Assembly: GCA_903891395.1 (NCBI GenBank)
Contig: CAITEM010000239.1
Span: forward strand, 1 to 5,626
Reading direction: 5' to 3'
From: an uncultured Hyphomicrobiales bacterium
GTDB taxonomy: Bacteria; Pseudomonadota; Alphaproteobacteria; Rhizobiales; Xanthobacteraceae
Length of the DNA: 5,626 nt
Shown: in pieces, positions 1 to 5,589 of the stretch
How positions within the stretch are numbered: position 1 is the stretch's first letter
Layout: each line of letters starts with the position of its first letter
Notes under the pieces: generated by a model
Told to the model about the DNA's origin: nothing
Database searches by the model: none
Seen by the model: the letters and a program-made list of their open reading frames with translations, nothing else
Translations under genes and position numbers: made by a program

Positions 1-418
1 CCTCGAAATCGGCGAGGTGCATTCCTTCTCGGCGGAAGCCATCGTCGAATGCAAGGTGATGCTAATCAAGCGCAGCAGCGTGGTCGCGCTCGCCGGGCGC
101 AGCCACGACGTTGCCAACCAGCTCTGGACCATGACGGCGAAGGAATTGCAGCGCGCGCAAGCGCACATCATGCTGCTGATCAAGACCGCGCAGGAGCGGG
201 TCGCCGGCTTTCTGCTGGAGATGGCCGCCCGCACGCCGGGCGCCACCGAAATCGAATTGCCGATGTCGCGCCAGGATATCGCCGACTATCTCGGCCTTAC
301 CATCGAAACCGTGTCGCGCACGCTGACCCAGCTCGAGAACGCCTGTGCGATTTCGGTGCCGACGTCGCGCCGCATCGTGCTGCGTAACCGCGCGGCGCTG
401 GCGCGCATGAACGCCTAG
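1..418 (+). CDS. fixK: FixK-like CRP/FNR family transcriptional regulator, 5'-truncated by window edge
   Basis: This is the C-terminal 138 residues of a CRP/FNR-family transcription factor; reading starts at base 2 and ends at TAG 416-418. Visible in order: the end of the cyclic-nucleotide-like beta-roll (HSFSAEAIVECKV), the long dimerisation helix (about visible residues 42-75, ending TAQERVAGFLLEMA), then a winged helix-turn-helix (MSRQDIADYLGLTIETVSR, about residues 88-106). The recognition helix carries E-T-V-S-R (bases 305-319), the E-x-x-S-R signature by which FNR/FixK proteins read TTGA half-sites. FixK proteins drive microoxic and denitrification genes in alphaproteobacteria. FNR proper has an N-terminal Cys cluster, and that part is outside the window, so FixK versus FnrN/AadR cannot be settled. 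The sequence style is FixK-like. The position aligned with the redox-sensitive Cys of FixK2 appears to be Ser (bases 266-268). The gene converges on the amidohydrolase, with 13 bp between the stop codons. Confidence 0.88.
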   Translation, partial: LEIGEVHSFSAEAIVECKVMLIKRSSVVALAGRSHDVANQLWTMTAKELQRAQAHIMLLIKTAQERVAGFLLEMAARTPGATEIELPMSRQDIADYLGLTIETVSRTLTQLENACAISVPTSRRIVLRNRAALARMNA

Positions 419-423
419 GCGTT
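410..423. repeat. Perfect 14-bp palindrome over the regulator stop codon
   Basis: AACGCCTAGGCGTT is a perfect palindrome containing the TAG stop of the regulator, in the gap between two convergent genes. As RNA from either strand it could fold into a 5-bp stem with a CTAG loop. No T-run follows on either side, so it is not a standard intrinsic terminator. It may weakly help bidirectional termination, or it may be chance. Confidence 0.5.
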
Positions 424-431
424 ATAAACCG

Positions 432-1859
432 TCACGCCCATTTGGCGCGGGCCTTGAGCCCGGCGCAGGCTTCCGTGGCCTCGGCGATGACCTTGGCCTC
501 GTCCAGCGCGGTGAACTTGCCGTTGCGCCGCAGGATGCGGCCGTCCACCACGACGGTATCCACGTTGGACGGCTGCGCGAGCATCACCAGCGCGTCGTAA
601 GGGTCGCCGACCGGCGCCAGATTGCCGTCGGTCGCGCGTACCAGAATCAGGTCGGCGCGCTTGCCCGGCGTCAGTGAGCCGGATTTGTCGCCGAAACCGA
701 GATCCTTCGCGCCGTCGATGGTGGCGAGCCGCAGCAGTTGCTTCATCGTCACTTTGTTCTTGGCGCCGAAGCGGTGCAGGTTGACCGTGTGCAGTGCGCG
801 CATGGCGTGGAACATGTTGCAGTCGAAGGTCGTGGTGTGGTCGATCGACAGGCTCATCTTGACGCCGGCCTCGACCATCTCGACGAACTGCATGTCGGCC
901 ATGCGGCCGGATTCGCCGACCGGCGAGGTGGAATAACTGGTGCCGTTCTTGGCCAGTGCCGCGCGGTCTTCTTCGCTGGTGGCGAGCGGATGGACCAGTT
1001 GCACGTCGGGGCCGAGCAGGCCGGCGTCGTTCAGCGTCTTGATCGCGCCGATACCGGAGGTGTGCATGGTGATCGGCAGGCCGTGCTCGCGCGCCGCGGC
1101 CCATTCCTTCTTGGCCATTTCCGCGGTGATGCCGCCACGGGTCGACGCGTTGAAATTATCGACGCTGCGCGAATTGATGGCGAGCGTCAGCATGCCGTCC
1201 TTGCCGGCCCAGTCGCGCTTGGCGCGTGGCAAATCTGCCAGGTCGATGGTCTGGTCGTTGGGATGCAGCGCCGGATTGCCATAGGCGAAACGGCCGCGAA
1301 TGCCGCTGTCGCGCATGGCGCCCATCTCGGCGTCGGCATGCGCGGGACTGCGTACGTTGTGCGCCCAGTTCTGCGTCGTGGTGATGCCGGCCGACAGCGA
1401 CTGCGCGAGGCTGAGCATGACGCTGCGATAGCTGTCTTGCGGCGTGTAGACGACGCCGCAGGCGGCGGTCACCGGAAAATACGTCAGCTTGGGGTCGTCC
1501 GCCCGCATCAGCGGCCGCAGCACGCTGGTCCAGTGATGCAGATGTGTGTCGACGAAGCCGGGCATGCAGATCATGCCTTTGCCGTCGATCACCGGCGCGC
1601 CGGGGGCGGGGACGTTTGCCGCGACCGCGACAATGGCGCCGGCGCGCACATGGACGTCGCCGCTCGGCAGATCGCCGATCGCGTCGTCCATCGACAGGAT
1701 ATGCGCGCCGCGGATGACGAATTCGCCGCGTGCCGGCAAAGACGCTGGTGTTGACGGCGCTGCGCTTTGCGCTTGCGCCGTGCGCGGCAATAGTCCGCTG
1801 GCGCCAAGCGCCGTGGTCGCGGCCAGAATCGTCCGCCGATCGAAACCATCCTTGTTCAT
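432..1859 (-). CDS. Tat-exported metal-dependent amidohydrolase (ATZ/TRZ-type fold), substrate unknown
   Basis: This 475-residue protein belongs to the amidohydrolase superfamily, which hydrolyses C-N or C-Cl bonds in small, often heterocyclic molecules. The N-terminus is a twin-arginine signal: D-R8-R9-T-I-L, a hydrophobic stretch to about residue 25, and an AQA-Q cleavage site after about residue 30. This suggests a periplasmic enzyme. The barrel follows: PGFVDTHLHHW gives the H106-x-H108 metal pair, then H266 (ITMHTSG), H290 (LVHPLAT) and D340 (LSIDHTT), the usual ligand set. The C-terminal part has the family ending (LTPGKRADLILV, then VVVDGRILRRNGK). Oddly, the H-x-x-E usual in deaminases and triazine hydrolases reads H-T-S-G at 266-269, so the usual acidic proton shuttle is missing. 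The ATG at 1859 is preferred over an upstream in-frame start at 1982: it follows a good GGGGAG site and puts the Tat signal at the N-terminus. It is divergent from the FAD oxidoreductase. Family is confident; substrate is unknown. Confidence 0.9.
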   Translation of the reverse strand: MNKDGFDRRTILAATTALGASGLLPRTAQAQSAAPSTPASLPARGEFVIRGAHILSMDDAIGDLPSGDVHVRAGAIVAVAANVPAPGAPVIDGKGMICMPGFVDTHLHHWTSVLRPLMRADDPKLTYFPVTAACGVVYTPQDSYRSVMLSLAQSLSAGITTTQNWAHNVRSPAHADAEMGAMRDSGIRGRFAYGNPALHPNDQTIDLADLPRAKRDWAGKDGMLTLAINSRSVDNFNASTRGGITAEMAKKEWAAAREHGLPITMHTSGIGAIKTLNDAGLLGPDVQLVHPLATSEEDRAALAKNGTSYSTSPVGESGRMADMQFVEMVEAGVKMSLSIDHTTTFDCNMFHAMRALHTVNLHRFGAKNKVTMKQLLRLATIDGAKDLGFGDKSGSLTPGKRADLILVRATDGNLAPVGDPYDALVMLAQPSNVDTVVVDGRILRRNGKFTALDEAKVIAEATEACAGLKARAKWA

Positions 1860-1866
1860 CGTCCGT

Positions 1867-1872
1867 CTCCCC
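1867..1872 (-). promoter_or_regulatory. Ribosome binding site deciding the amidohydrolase start
   Basis: GGGGAG on the - strand lies 7 nt upstream of the ATG at 1859. It supports this start over the in-frame start at 1982, which would add 41 residues with no family match in front of the Tat signal. Confidence 0.7.
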
Positions 1873-1879
1873 GGATTTT

Positions 1880-1896
1880 CCCGCTTTGCCAGCGGG
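1880..1896 (-). repeat. Hairpin in the amidohydrolase leader, next to its RBS
   Basis: CCCGCT-TTGCC-AGCGGG on the + strand forms a 6-bp GC-rich stem with a 5-nt loop. It is flanked by T-runs on the + strand (1876-1879 and 1897-1900). In the - strand mRNA it becomes a hairpin between A-runs, ending 7 nt upstream of the GGGGAG ribosome site. Read on the + strand, stem plus TTTT resembles a weak terminator that would stop antisense transcripts leaving the amidohydrolase region. Both readings are inference; the symmetry is seen directly. Confidence 0.45.
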
Positions 1897-1902
1897 TTTT
1901 GA

Positions 1903-1925
1903 AGGCCTGAAATTGCGGCAGGCCT
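1903..1925. repeat. Inverted repeat AGGCCTG-N9-CAGGCCT, candidate operator
   Basis: Seven-base perfect arms (1903-1909 and 1919-1925) are separated by nine bases in the divergent control region. The arm spacing, about 16 bp start to start, would suit a dimeric regulator. The right arm also pairs with GCCTGC at 1942-1947, so alternative folds exist. No binding family is recognised. Confidence 0.35.
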
Positions 1926-1933
1926 CTGGCGGA

Positions 1934-1963
1934 AAGTTAGCGCCTGCAAATTCTGAAAATCAA
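1934..1963 (-). promoter_or_regulatory. Possible amidohydrolase promoter
   Basis: On the - strand, TTGATT (1958-1963) and TAACTT (1934-1939) are 18 bp apart, a loose sigma70-like pair (4/6 and 3/6 consensus matches). Transcription would start near 1927, giving a leader that contains the AGGCCTG dyad and the RBS-proximal hairpin. Weak by sequence alone. Confidence 0.2.
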
Positions 1964-1984
1964 TCCACGCCGCGCTGCCCATCG

Positions 1985-2012
1985 TTGCTGCTCACTCACG
2001 CAATGCTACAGT
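1985..2012 (+). promoter_or_regulatory. Possible promoter of the FAD oxidoreductase
   Basis: TTGCTG (1985-1990) and TACAGT (2007-2012) are separated by 16 bp, a loose sigma70-like pair (3/6 and 4/6 matches). Transcription would start around 2019, right at the alternative upstream ATG. That favours translation from the ATG at 2052. It is the best match between the divergent genes, but it is not strong. Confidence 0.28.
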
Positions 2013-2051
2013 TTCGATATGGCGGCATCAGACCGCCGATCGGTAGGCGGC

Positions 2052-3641
2052 ATGACGGACTATGATGGCGTGGTGATCGGCGCCGGTCACAATGGGCTGA
2101 CGACGGCGGCCTATCTCGGGCGCGCCGGCCTCAAGATCGCGGTGATCGAAGCCAACGAGCGCATTGGCGGCGGCTGCAGCACCGAGGAGCGCATCGCGCC
2201 CGGCCACAGACTCAATCTGCACGCCAATTTCTACATGGGCATCGGGCATGCCCCGCTGCTCAAGGATCTCGATCTGGCGCGTTATGGCTTCTCCTATATC
2301 GAGCCGCCGGTGCAGCAGGCCGCCGTATTTCGCGACGGCACCGCCATCACCATCCACAAGGATTTGGATAAGACGTGTGAATCCTTGGCGCGCTTTTCCA
2401 GGCAGGATGCCGCGACCTTCCGCGAACTCTGGAACACCTACTGCCTTGAGATGCGGCCGCTGCTGGTATCGCTGATGTACAACGCGCCGATGCCGCTCGA
2501 CCAGATCCTCGATCGTCTCAGCGGGCCGATGGCGAAGGAATTGCTGTCGCACGCGCAGCACGATCTGTTCAGCGTGGTGCGCAAACACTTCGTTGACGAG
2601 CGCATCCGCACTTTGTTCACATCTTATATGCATGTCATCACCACCGAGAACGTGATGGGCTCCGGCATCGTTTTTCCGGCGATCTTCGCCAACATCGCGA
2701 GCTTCACGCTGCCGGTCGGCGGCGCGGTGGCGTTGCCGCTGGCGCTCAAGCGCGTGGTCGAGGATTGCGGCGGCTGCGTCATCACCGGCAAGGCGGTCAG
2801 TGACATCAAGGTCGAAGGCGGCCGGGCCACCGGGGTGACTCTGTCGGACGGCACCTTCGTCGGCGCGAAGAAGTTCGTCGCCAGCGCCGTCGATTTCCCG
2901 CGTACCGTCGAGATGGCCGGCGAAGAACTGTTCCCGGACCCGGTGCGCGACAAGGCGAAGAACTGGCATTGGGGCAATCACAGCCTGGTGACGCTGCATC
3001 TGGCTCTGAAAAATCCGCCGGCCTATCGCGCCGAAAGCTTCGATCCGGCAATGAAGCGGGCCTACAACATCTTCTTCGGCATGGATGACATCGATCAGGT
3101 CGCGAGTTGCTTTGACGATTGCGCCGCCGGGAAATTCCCCACGGTGCTGATGGGCAATGGCGCCTGCAACAGCGACTTCGATCCGAGCTACGCGCCGCAG
3201 GGCAAACACACCGCGTTCTGGTGGCCCTTCGCGCCGTATGCGGTCGATGGCGGTCCGGAGAACTGGGACAAGAACCGCGCCGATTATACCCAACGCATTC
3301 TCGATTACTGGCGCGTCTATGCCTCCAACCTCGACGGCGACAATCTGCTCGGCAGCTATCTGTTCACGCCGAAAGACGTCTCGTCGCTCAACGCCAATAT
3401 GCGGCGGGGCGCGGTGCGCATGGGCGCCTATGTGCCCAGCCAGCTCGGCATCAACCGGCCGCATGCGCTGATGCCCGGCGCGCGCACGCCGGTGGAGGGG
3501 CTTTATCTCTGCGGCTCGTCGTCGGGCAATGGCGGCGGCGTCAATGGCGCGCCGGGCTATATCGCCGCCAACGCCATCGTTGACGATCTCAAGCTGCAGC
3601 GTTGCTGGACGCCGGTGGCGCCGCCGGAATGGCGGCAGTAG
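2052..3641 (+). CDS. FAD-dependent phytoene-desaturase-like oxidoreductase (COG1233/PYROXD2-like)
   Basis: This 529-residue flavoprotein is of the phytoene dehydrogenase-related family, whose members desaturate or isomerise isoprenoids, though many have unknown substrates. The N-terminal Rossmann motif is clear: VVIGAGHNGL (G10-x-G12-x-x-G15), with E33 at the end of strand 2 (IAVIEANERIGGG), placed to bind the FAD ribose. The C-terminal FAD signature is also present: GLYLCGSSSGNGGGVNGAPG, about residues 483-502, followed by YIAANAI. Length is normal for the group and no frameshift is seen. A C-G-G-C motif lies at about 239-242, where relatives usually have only the Gly pair. No carotenoid genes are nearby, so a carotenoid role is not supported. 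An in-frame ATG at 2019 would add 11 residues but has no ribosome site. The 2052 start has a weak GGTAGGCGG just upstream and places the Rossmann strand at the N-terminus as usual. It is divergent from the amidohydrolase, with which it may share control. Confidence 0.87.
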   Translation: MTDYDGVVIGAGHNGLTTAAYLGRAGLKIAVIEANERIGGGCSTEERIAPGHRLNLHANFYMGIGHAPLLKDLDLARYGFSYIEPPVQQAAVFRDGTAITIHKDLDKTCESLARFSRQDAATFRELWNTYCLEMRPLLVSLMYNAPMPLDQILDRLSGPMAKELLSHAQHDLFSVVRKHFVDERIRTLFTSYMHVITTENVMGSGIVFPAIFANIASFTLPVGGAVALPLALKRVVEDCGGCVITGKAVSDIKVEGGRATGVTLSDGTFVGAKKFVASAVDFPRTVEMAGEELFPDPVRDKAKNWHWGNHSLVTLHLALKNPPAYRAESFDPAMKRAYNIFFGMDDIDQVASCFDDCAAGKFPTVLMGNGACNSDFDPSYAPQGKHTAFWWPFAPYAVDGGPENWDKNRADYTQRILDYWRVYASNLDGDNLLGSYLFTPKDVSSLNANMRRGAVRMGAYVPSQLGINRPHALMPGARTPVEGLYLCGSSSGNGGGVNGAPGYIAANAIVDDLKLQRCWTPVAPPEWRQ

Positions 3642-3656
3642 CGGCTTTTCGTGCCC

Positions 3657-3670
3657 TTGACCTGAATCAA
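3657..3670 (+). promoter_or_regulatory. FixK/FNR binding box upstream of the CBS-BON gene
   Basis: TTGACCTGAATCAA is an exact TTGA-N6-TCAA, the known FNR/FixK consensus with perfect outer half-sites. It lies in the 83-bp gap before the CBS-BON gene. Its centre (3663.5) is 41.5 bp upstream of a predicted start at about 3705, the usual class II activator position. It implies induction under low oxygen by a FixK/FNR regulator such as the one at the left end of this window. Confidence 0.75.
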
Positions 3671-3692
3671 TACCGCCGCCGGCTTGGCGTGG

Positions 3693-3698
3693 TCTCAT
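3693..3698 (+). promoter_or_regulatory. Possible -10 element of the CBS-BON promoter
   Basis: TCTCAT matches TATAAT at 4 of 6 positions and sits where a -10 box should be for a class II FNR/FixK promoter. There is no good -35 hexamer, which fits activator dependence. The leader would be about 20 nt and includes GGAGG at 3714-3718, 6 nt before the ATG. Confidence 0.4.
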
Positions 3699-3724
3699 GA
3701 GTTTCAATCATTTGGAGGTCCGCC

Positions 3725-4450
3725 ATGAAAGCCGAAGATGTGATGACCCGTGCGGTCATTTCGATCGATCCGGATGCCACCGTTTTGCAGGCGGCGCGGC
3801 TGATGCTGCAGCATCATATCAGCGGCCTGCCGGTGATCGACGCCAAGGGCCAGTTGGTCGGCGTGGTATCGGAAGGCGACTTTCTGCGCCGGCGCGAAAC
3901 CAGCACCGAAAGGCGGCGGTCGCGCTGGCTCGAGTTCCTGATGGGTCCTGGACGCATCGCCGCCGAATATGTCCATTCGCACGGCTGCAGGGTGTCCGAG
4001 GCGATGAGCACCGATGTACAGACGGCGGCCGAGGACGCGTCGCTTGAGGACATCGTCGAACTGATGGAGCGTTACCGCATCAAGCGCGTCCCCGTGCTGC
4101 GCGGTGGCGAAGTGGTCGGCATCGTGACGCGGTCCAACCTGATGCGCGCCATGGTGAGCGTTGCGCGGTCGGCGCCGCCGACGGCGACCGATGACCTTGT
4201 GATCCGGGACCAGTTGCTGGCCGAAATCCAGAAGGCCGAATGGGCACCCGCCGCGACCATCGACGTGGTGGTGCGCGACGGCATCGTCGAACTGTGGGGC
4301 GTCATTCTCGACGAGCGTCAGCGCGAGGCGCTCAAGGTTGCCGCCGAGAACATAGCCGGCGTTAAGACGGTGAAGGACCACCTGGTCTGGGTCGAGCCGA
4401 TGTCCGGCATGTCGATGGAATCGCCCGACGATGTGAAACTGGCGAGCTAG
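3725..4450 (+). CDS. CBS-CBS-BON domain protein
   Basis: This 241-residue protein has two CBS domains and a C-terminal BON domain. CBS pairs form a Bateman module that usually binds adenine nucleotides (AMP, ATP, SAM) and senses cell energy state. BON domains are small folds linked to membrane or protein contacts. CBS1 spans about residues 1-58 (VMTRAVISIDPDATV, HHISGLPVIDAKGQLVGVVSEGDF). A basic linker follows (RRRETSTERRRSRW). CBS2 spans about 88-148 (VSEAMSTDVQT, YRIKRVPVLRGGEVVGIVTRSNLMR). BON spans about 157-224 (IRDQLLAEIQ, IDVVVRDGIVELWG, VAAENIAGVKTVKDHL). There is no signal peptide or membrane helix, so it is probably cytoplasmic. The start is supported by GGAGG 6 nt upstream. It follows a FixK/FNR box and precedes yeiH by 79 bp with no clear terminator between, so the two may be co-transcribed. 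Domain calls are confident; the partner or target is unknown. Confidence 0.92.
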   Translation: MKAEDVMTRAVISIDPDATVLQAARLMLQHHISGLPVIDAKGQLVGVVSEGDFLRRRETSTERRRSRWLEFLMGPGRIAAEYVHSHGCRVSEAMSTDVQTAAEDASLEDIVELMERYRIKRVPVLRGGEVVGIVTRSNLMRAMVSVARSAPPTATDDLVIRDQLLAEIQKAEWAPAATIDVVVRDGIVELWGVILDERQREALKVAAENIAGVKTVKDHLVWVEPMSGMSMESPDDVKLAS

Positions 4451-4488
4451 CGGCCCCGAGGAAGCCGCCGCCAGATTGCGTTGCGGTG

Positions 4489-4501
4489 CACAGTTGCTGT
4501 G
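4489..4501 (+). repeat. Small inverted repeat between the CBS-BON gene and yeiH
   Basis: CACAG-TTG-CTGTG is a perfect 5-bp inverted repeat with a 3-nt loop in the 79-bp gap. It has no following T-run, so it does not look like a terminator. It leaves open read-through from the FixK-boxed promoter into yeiH. Confidence 0.3.
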
Positions 4502-4517
4502 GGTGCGATTAAAAAGT

Positions 4518-4524
4518 AAGGAAG
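4518..4524 (+). promoter_or_regulatory. Ribosome binding site deciding the yeiH start
   Basis: AAGGAAG ends 5 nt before GTG 4530. The alternative in-frame TTG at 4476 has no good site and would add 18 polar and basic residues not expected in this family. Confidence 0.65.
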
Positions 4525-4529
4525 CGCCT

Positions 4530-5585
4530 GTGGCCCTTCCGACTCAGCAAACAAGCCGTTCCTTCGGCGAAACCGTCATCGACTTTGCGCCCGGCGTTCT
4601 GCTGTCCGCTTCTGTCGCGGTGGCGGCCTATCTCTTCGCGCCCTATGTCGCCAAGGCGTTGCCGATCCCGGCGATGGTGCTGGCGCTGGTCGTCGGCATC
4701 GCGCTCAACCCACTGGCGAGTCAGGCGCGCTTCAAGCCGGGCATGGATTTCTGCGTGCGCACGGTGCTGCGCTGGGCGGTGGCGCTGCTCGGTCTGCGCG
4801 TCGCGTTGTCCGACATCGCCGCGCTCGGTCTTGCCACCGGCGTTATCGTCGTGGTGTCGATGGTCGCCACGCTGCTGTCCGGGTTTCTGTTCGCGCGCAT
4901 GAGCGGGCGCAGCGCCGGCTTCGGCGCCCTGGTCGGCGCGGCCACCGCGGTGTGCGGCGCCTCGGCGGCGCTCGCGACCTCGACCGTGGTGCCGGATTAT
5001 CCCGGCAAGGAAGCCGACATCGCTTTCGTCGTCGTCGCGGTCAACGCGCTCGCCACGCTGGCGATGGTGGTCTACCCGCCGTTCTGTGTGCTGTTCGGCT
5101 TCGACGCGCAAACGACGGGCGTCATGCTCGGCGGCACGATCCATGACGTCGCGCAGGTCGTCGGCGCCGGTTACGCGGTCAACGAAGCGGCCGGCAACAC
5201 CGCCGTCATCGTCAAGCTGTTCCGCGTGTTTCTGCTGCTGCCGGTGGTGCTCGGCATCGGCTGGTATTTCACGCGGCAGGGCGTCAAACACGGCGAAGCG
5301 AAAGTGCCGATGCCCGTGTTTGCGCTGGTGTTCCTGGCCCTTTGCCTGTTGAACAGCGCCATGCCGTTGATGCCGCCGCTGCTGCCGGCCTTTACGCCGC
5401 TCAAGGCGATCATGATCGAAGTGTCGAACTGGGGGCTGTTGATCGCGATCGGCGCGCTGGGTCTGGGCACCTCGGTCTCAACCATCATCGCGCTCGGCTG
5501 GCGTCACGTTGCCACGGTGGTGGCGAGCACCGCGGTAATCTTTGTGCTGGTGACAGGCGGTTTGCTGCTGGAGAAGTTGCTGTAG
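4530..5585 (+). CDS. yeiH: YeiH-family integral membrane protein (putative sulfate/sulfite exporter family)
   Basis: This 351-residue inner-membrane protein is of the YeiH/UPF0324 family, close to the usual length of about 350. About ten hydrophobic segments are visible, for example near residues 22-40, 45-62, 102-122, 163-190, 230-247, 261-276, 301-320 and 328-346. Conserved family stretches include GALVGAATAVCGASAA (about 132-147), a re-entrant-like Gly/Ala segment, and GGTIHDVAQVVGAG (201-214), followed by KLFRVFLLLPVV (229-240). The family is annotated as putative sulfate exporters. In enterobacteria yeiH is linked with the sulfite-responsive regulator YeiE, so sulfite or sulfate efflux is the best guess, but transport was not shown here. 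The GTG start at 4530 is chosen for its AAGGAAG site. It lies 79 bp after the CBS-BON gene on the same strand and is plausibly in the same FixK-driven unit. A possible next gene begins 4 bp after its stop. Confidence 0.88.
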   Translation: MALPTQQTSRSFGETVIDFAPGVLLSASVAVAAYLFAPYVAKALPIPAMVLALVVGIALNPLASQARFKPGMDFCVRTVLRWAVALLGLRVALSDIAALGLATGVIVVVSMVATLLSGFLFARMSGRSAGFGALVGAATAVCGASAALATSTVVPDYPGKEADIAFVVVAVNALATLAMVVYPPFCVLFGFDAQTTGVMLGGTIHDVAQVVGAGYAVNEAAGNTAVIVKLFRVFLLLPVVLGIGWYFTRQGVKHGEAKVPMPVFALVFLALCLLNSAMPLMPPLLPAFTPLKAIMIEVSNWGLLIAIGALGLGTSVSTIIALGWRHVATVVASTAVIFVLVTGGLLLEKLL

Positions 5586-5589
5586 ACTG

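Noticed and set aside
738..1754. 338-codon + strand frame inside the amidohydrolase
   Set aside because: It is the antisense shadow of a clearly coding gene, with His/Arg/Gly-rich composition and no domain.
1860..1982. N-terminal extension of the amidohydrolase to an upstream start at 1982
   Set aside because: It would place 41 extra residues before an evident Tat signal. The ATG at 1859 has a good ribosome site.
3580..3592. TTGACGATCTCAA resembling a FixK/FNR box
   Set aside because: The half-sites are separated by 5 rather than 6 bases, and it lies inside the oxidoreductase coding sequence.
2028..3707. 559-codon open frame on the - strand opposite the FAD oxidoreductase
   Set aside because: It is longer than the real gene but rich in Arg/His/Ala/Gly, without recognisable motifs. 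It mirrors third-position GC bias, while the + strand frame has both FAD signatures.
3697..4047. ATG at 3697 opening a 116-codon frame overlapping the CBS-BON gene
   Set aside because: It is out of frame with the CBS-BON gene, has no ribosome site or motif, and overlaps strong CBS coding sequence.
4476..4529. TTG start extending YeiH by 18 residues
   Set aside because: There is no ribosome site upstream, and the GTG at 4530 has AAGGAAG at good spacing and gives the normal family length.
5439..5452. TTGAT-CGCG-ATCGG resembling an FNR box
   Set aside because: The right half-site is wrong (ATCGG) and it is inside yeiH coding sequence.
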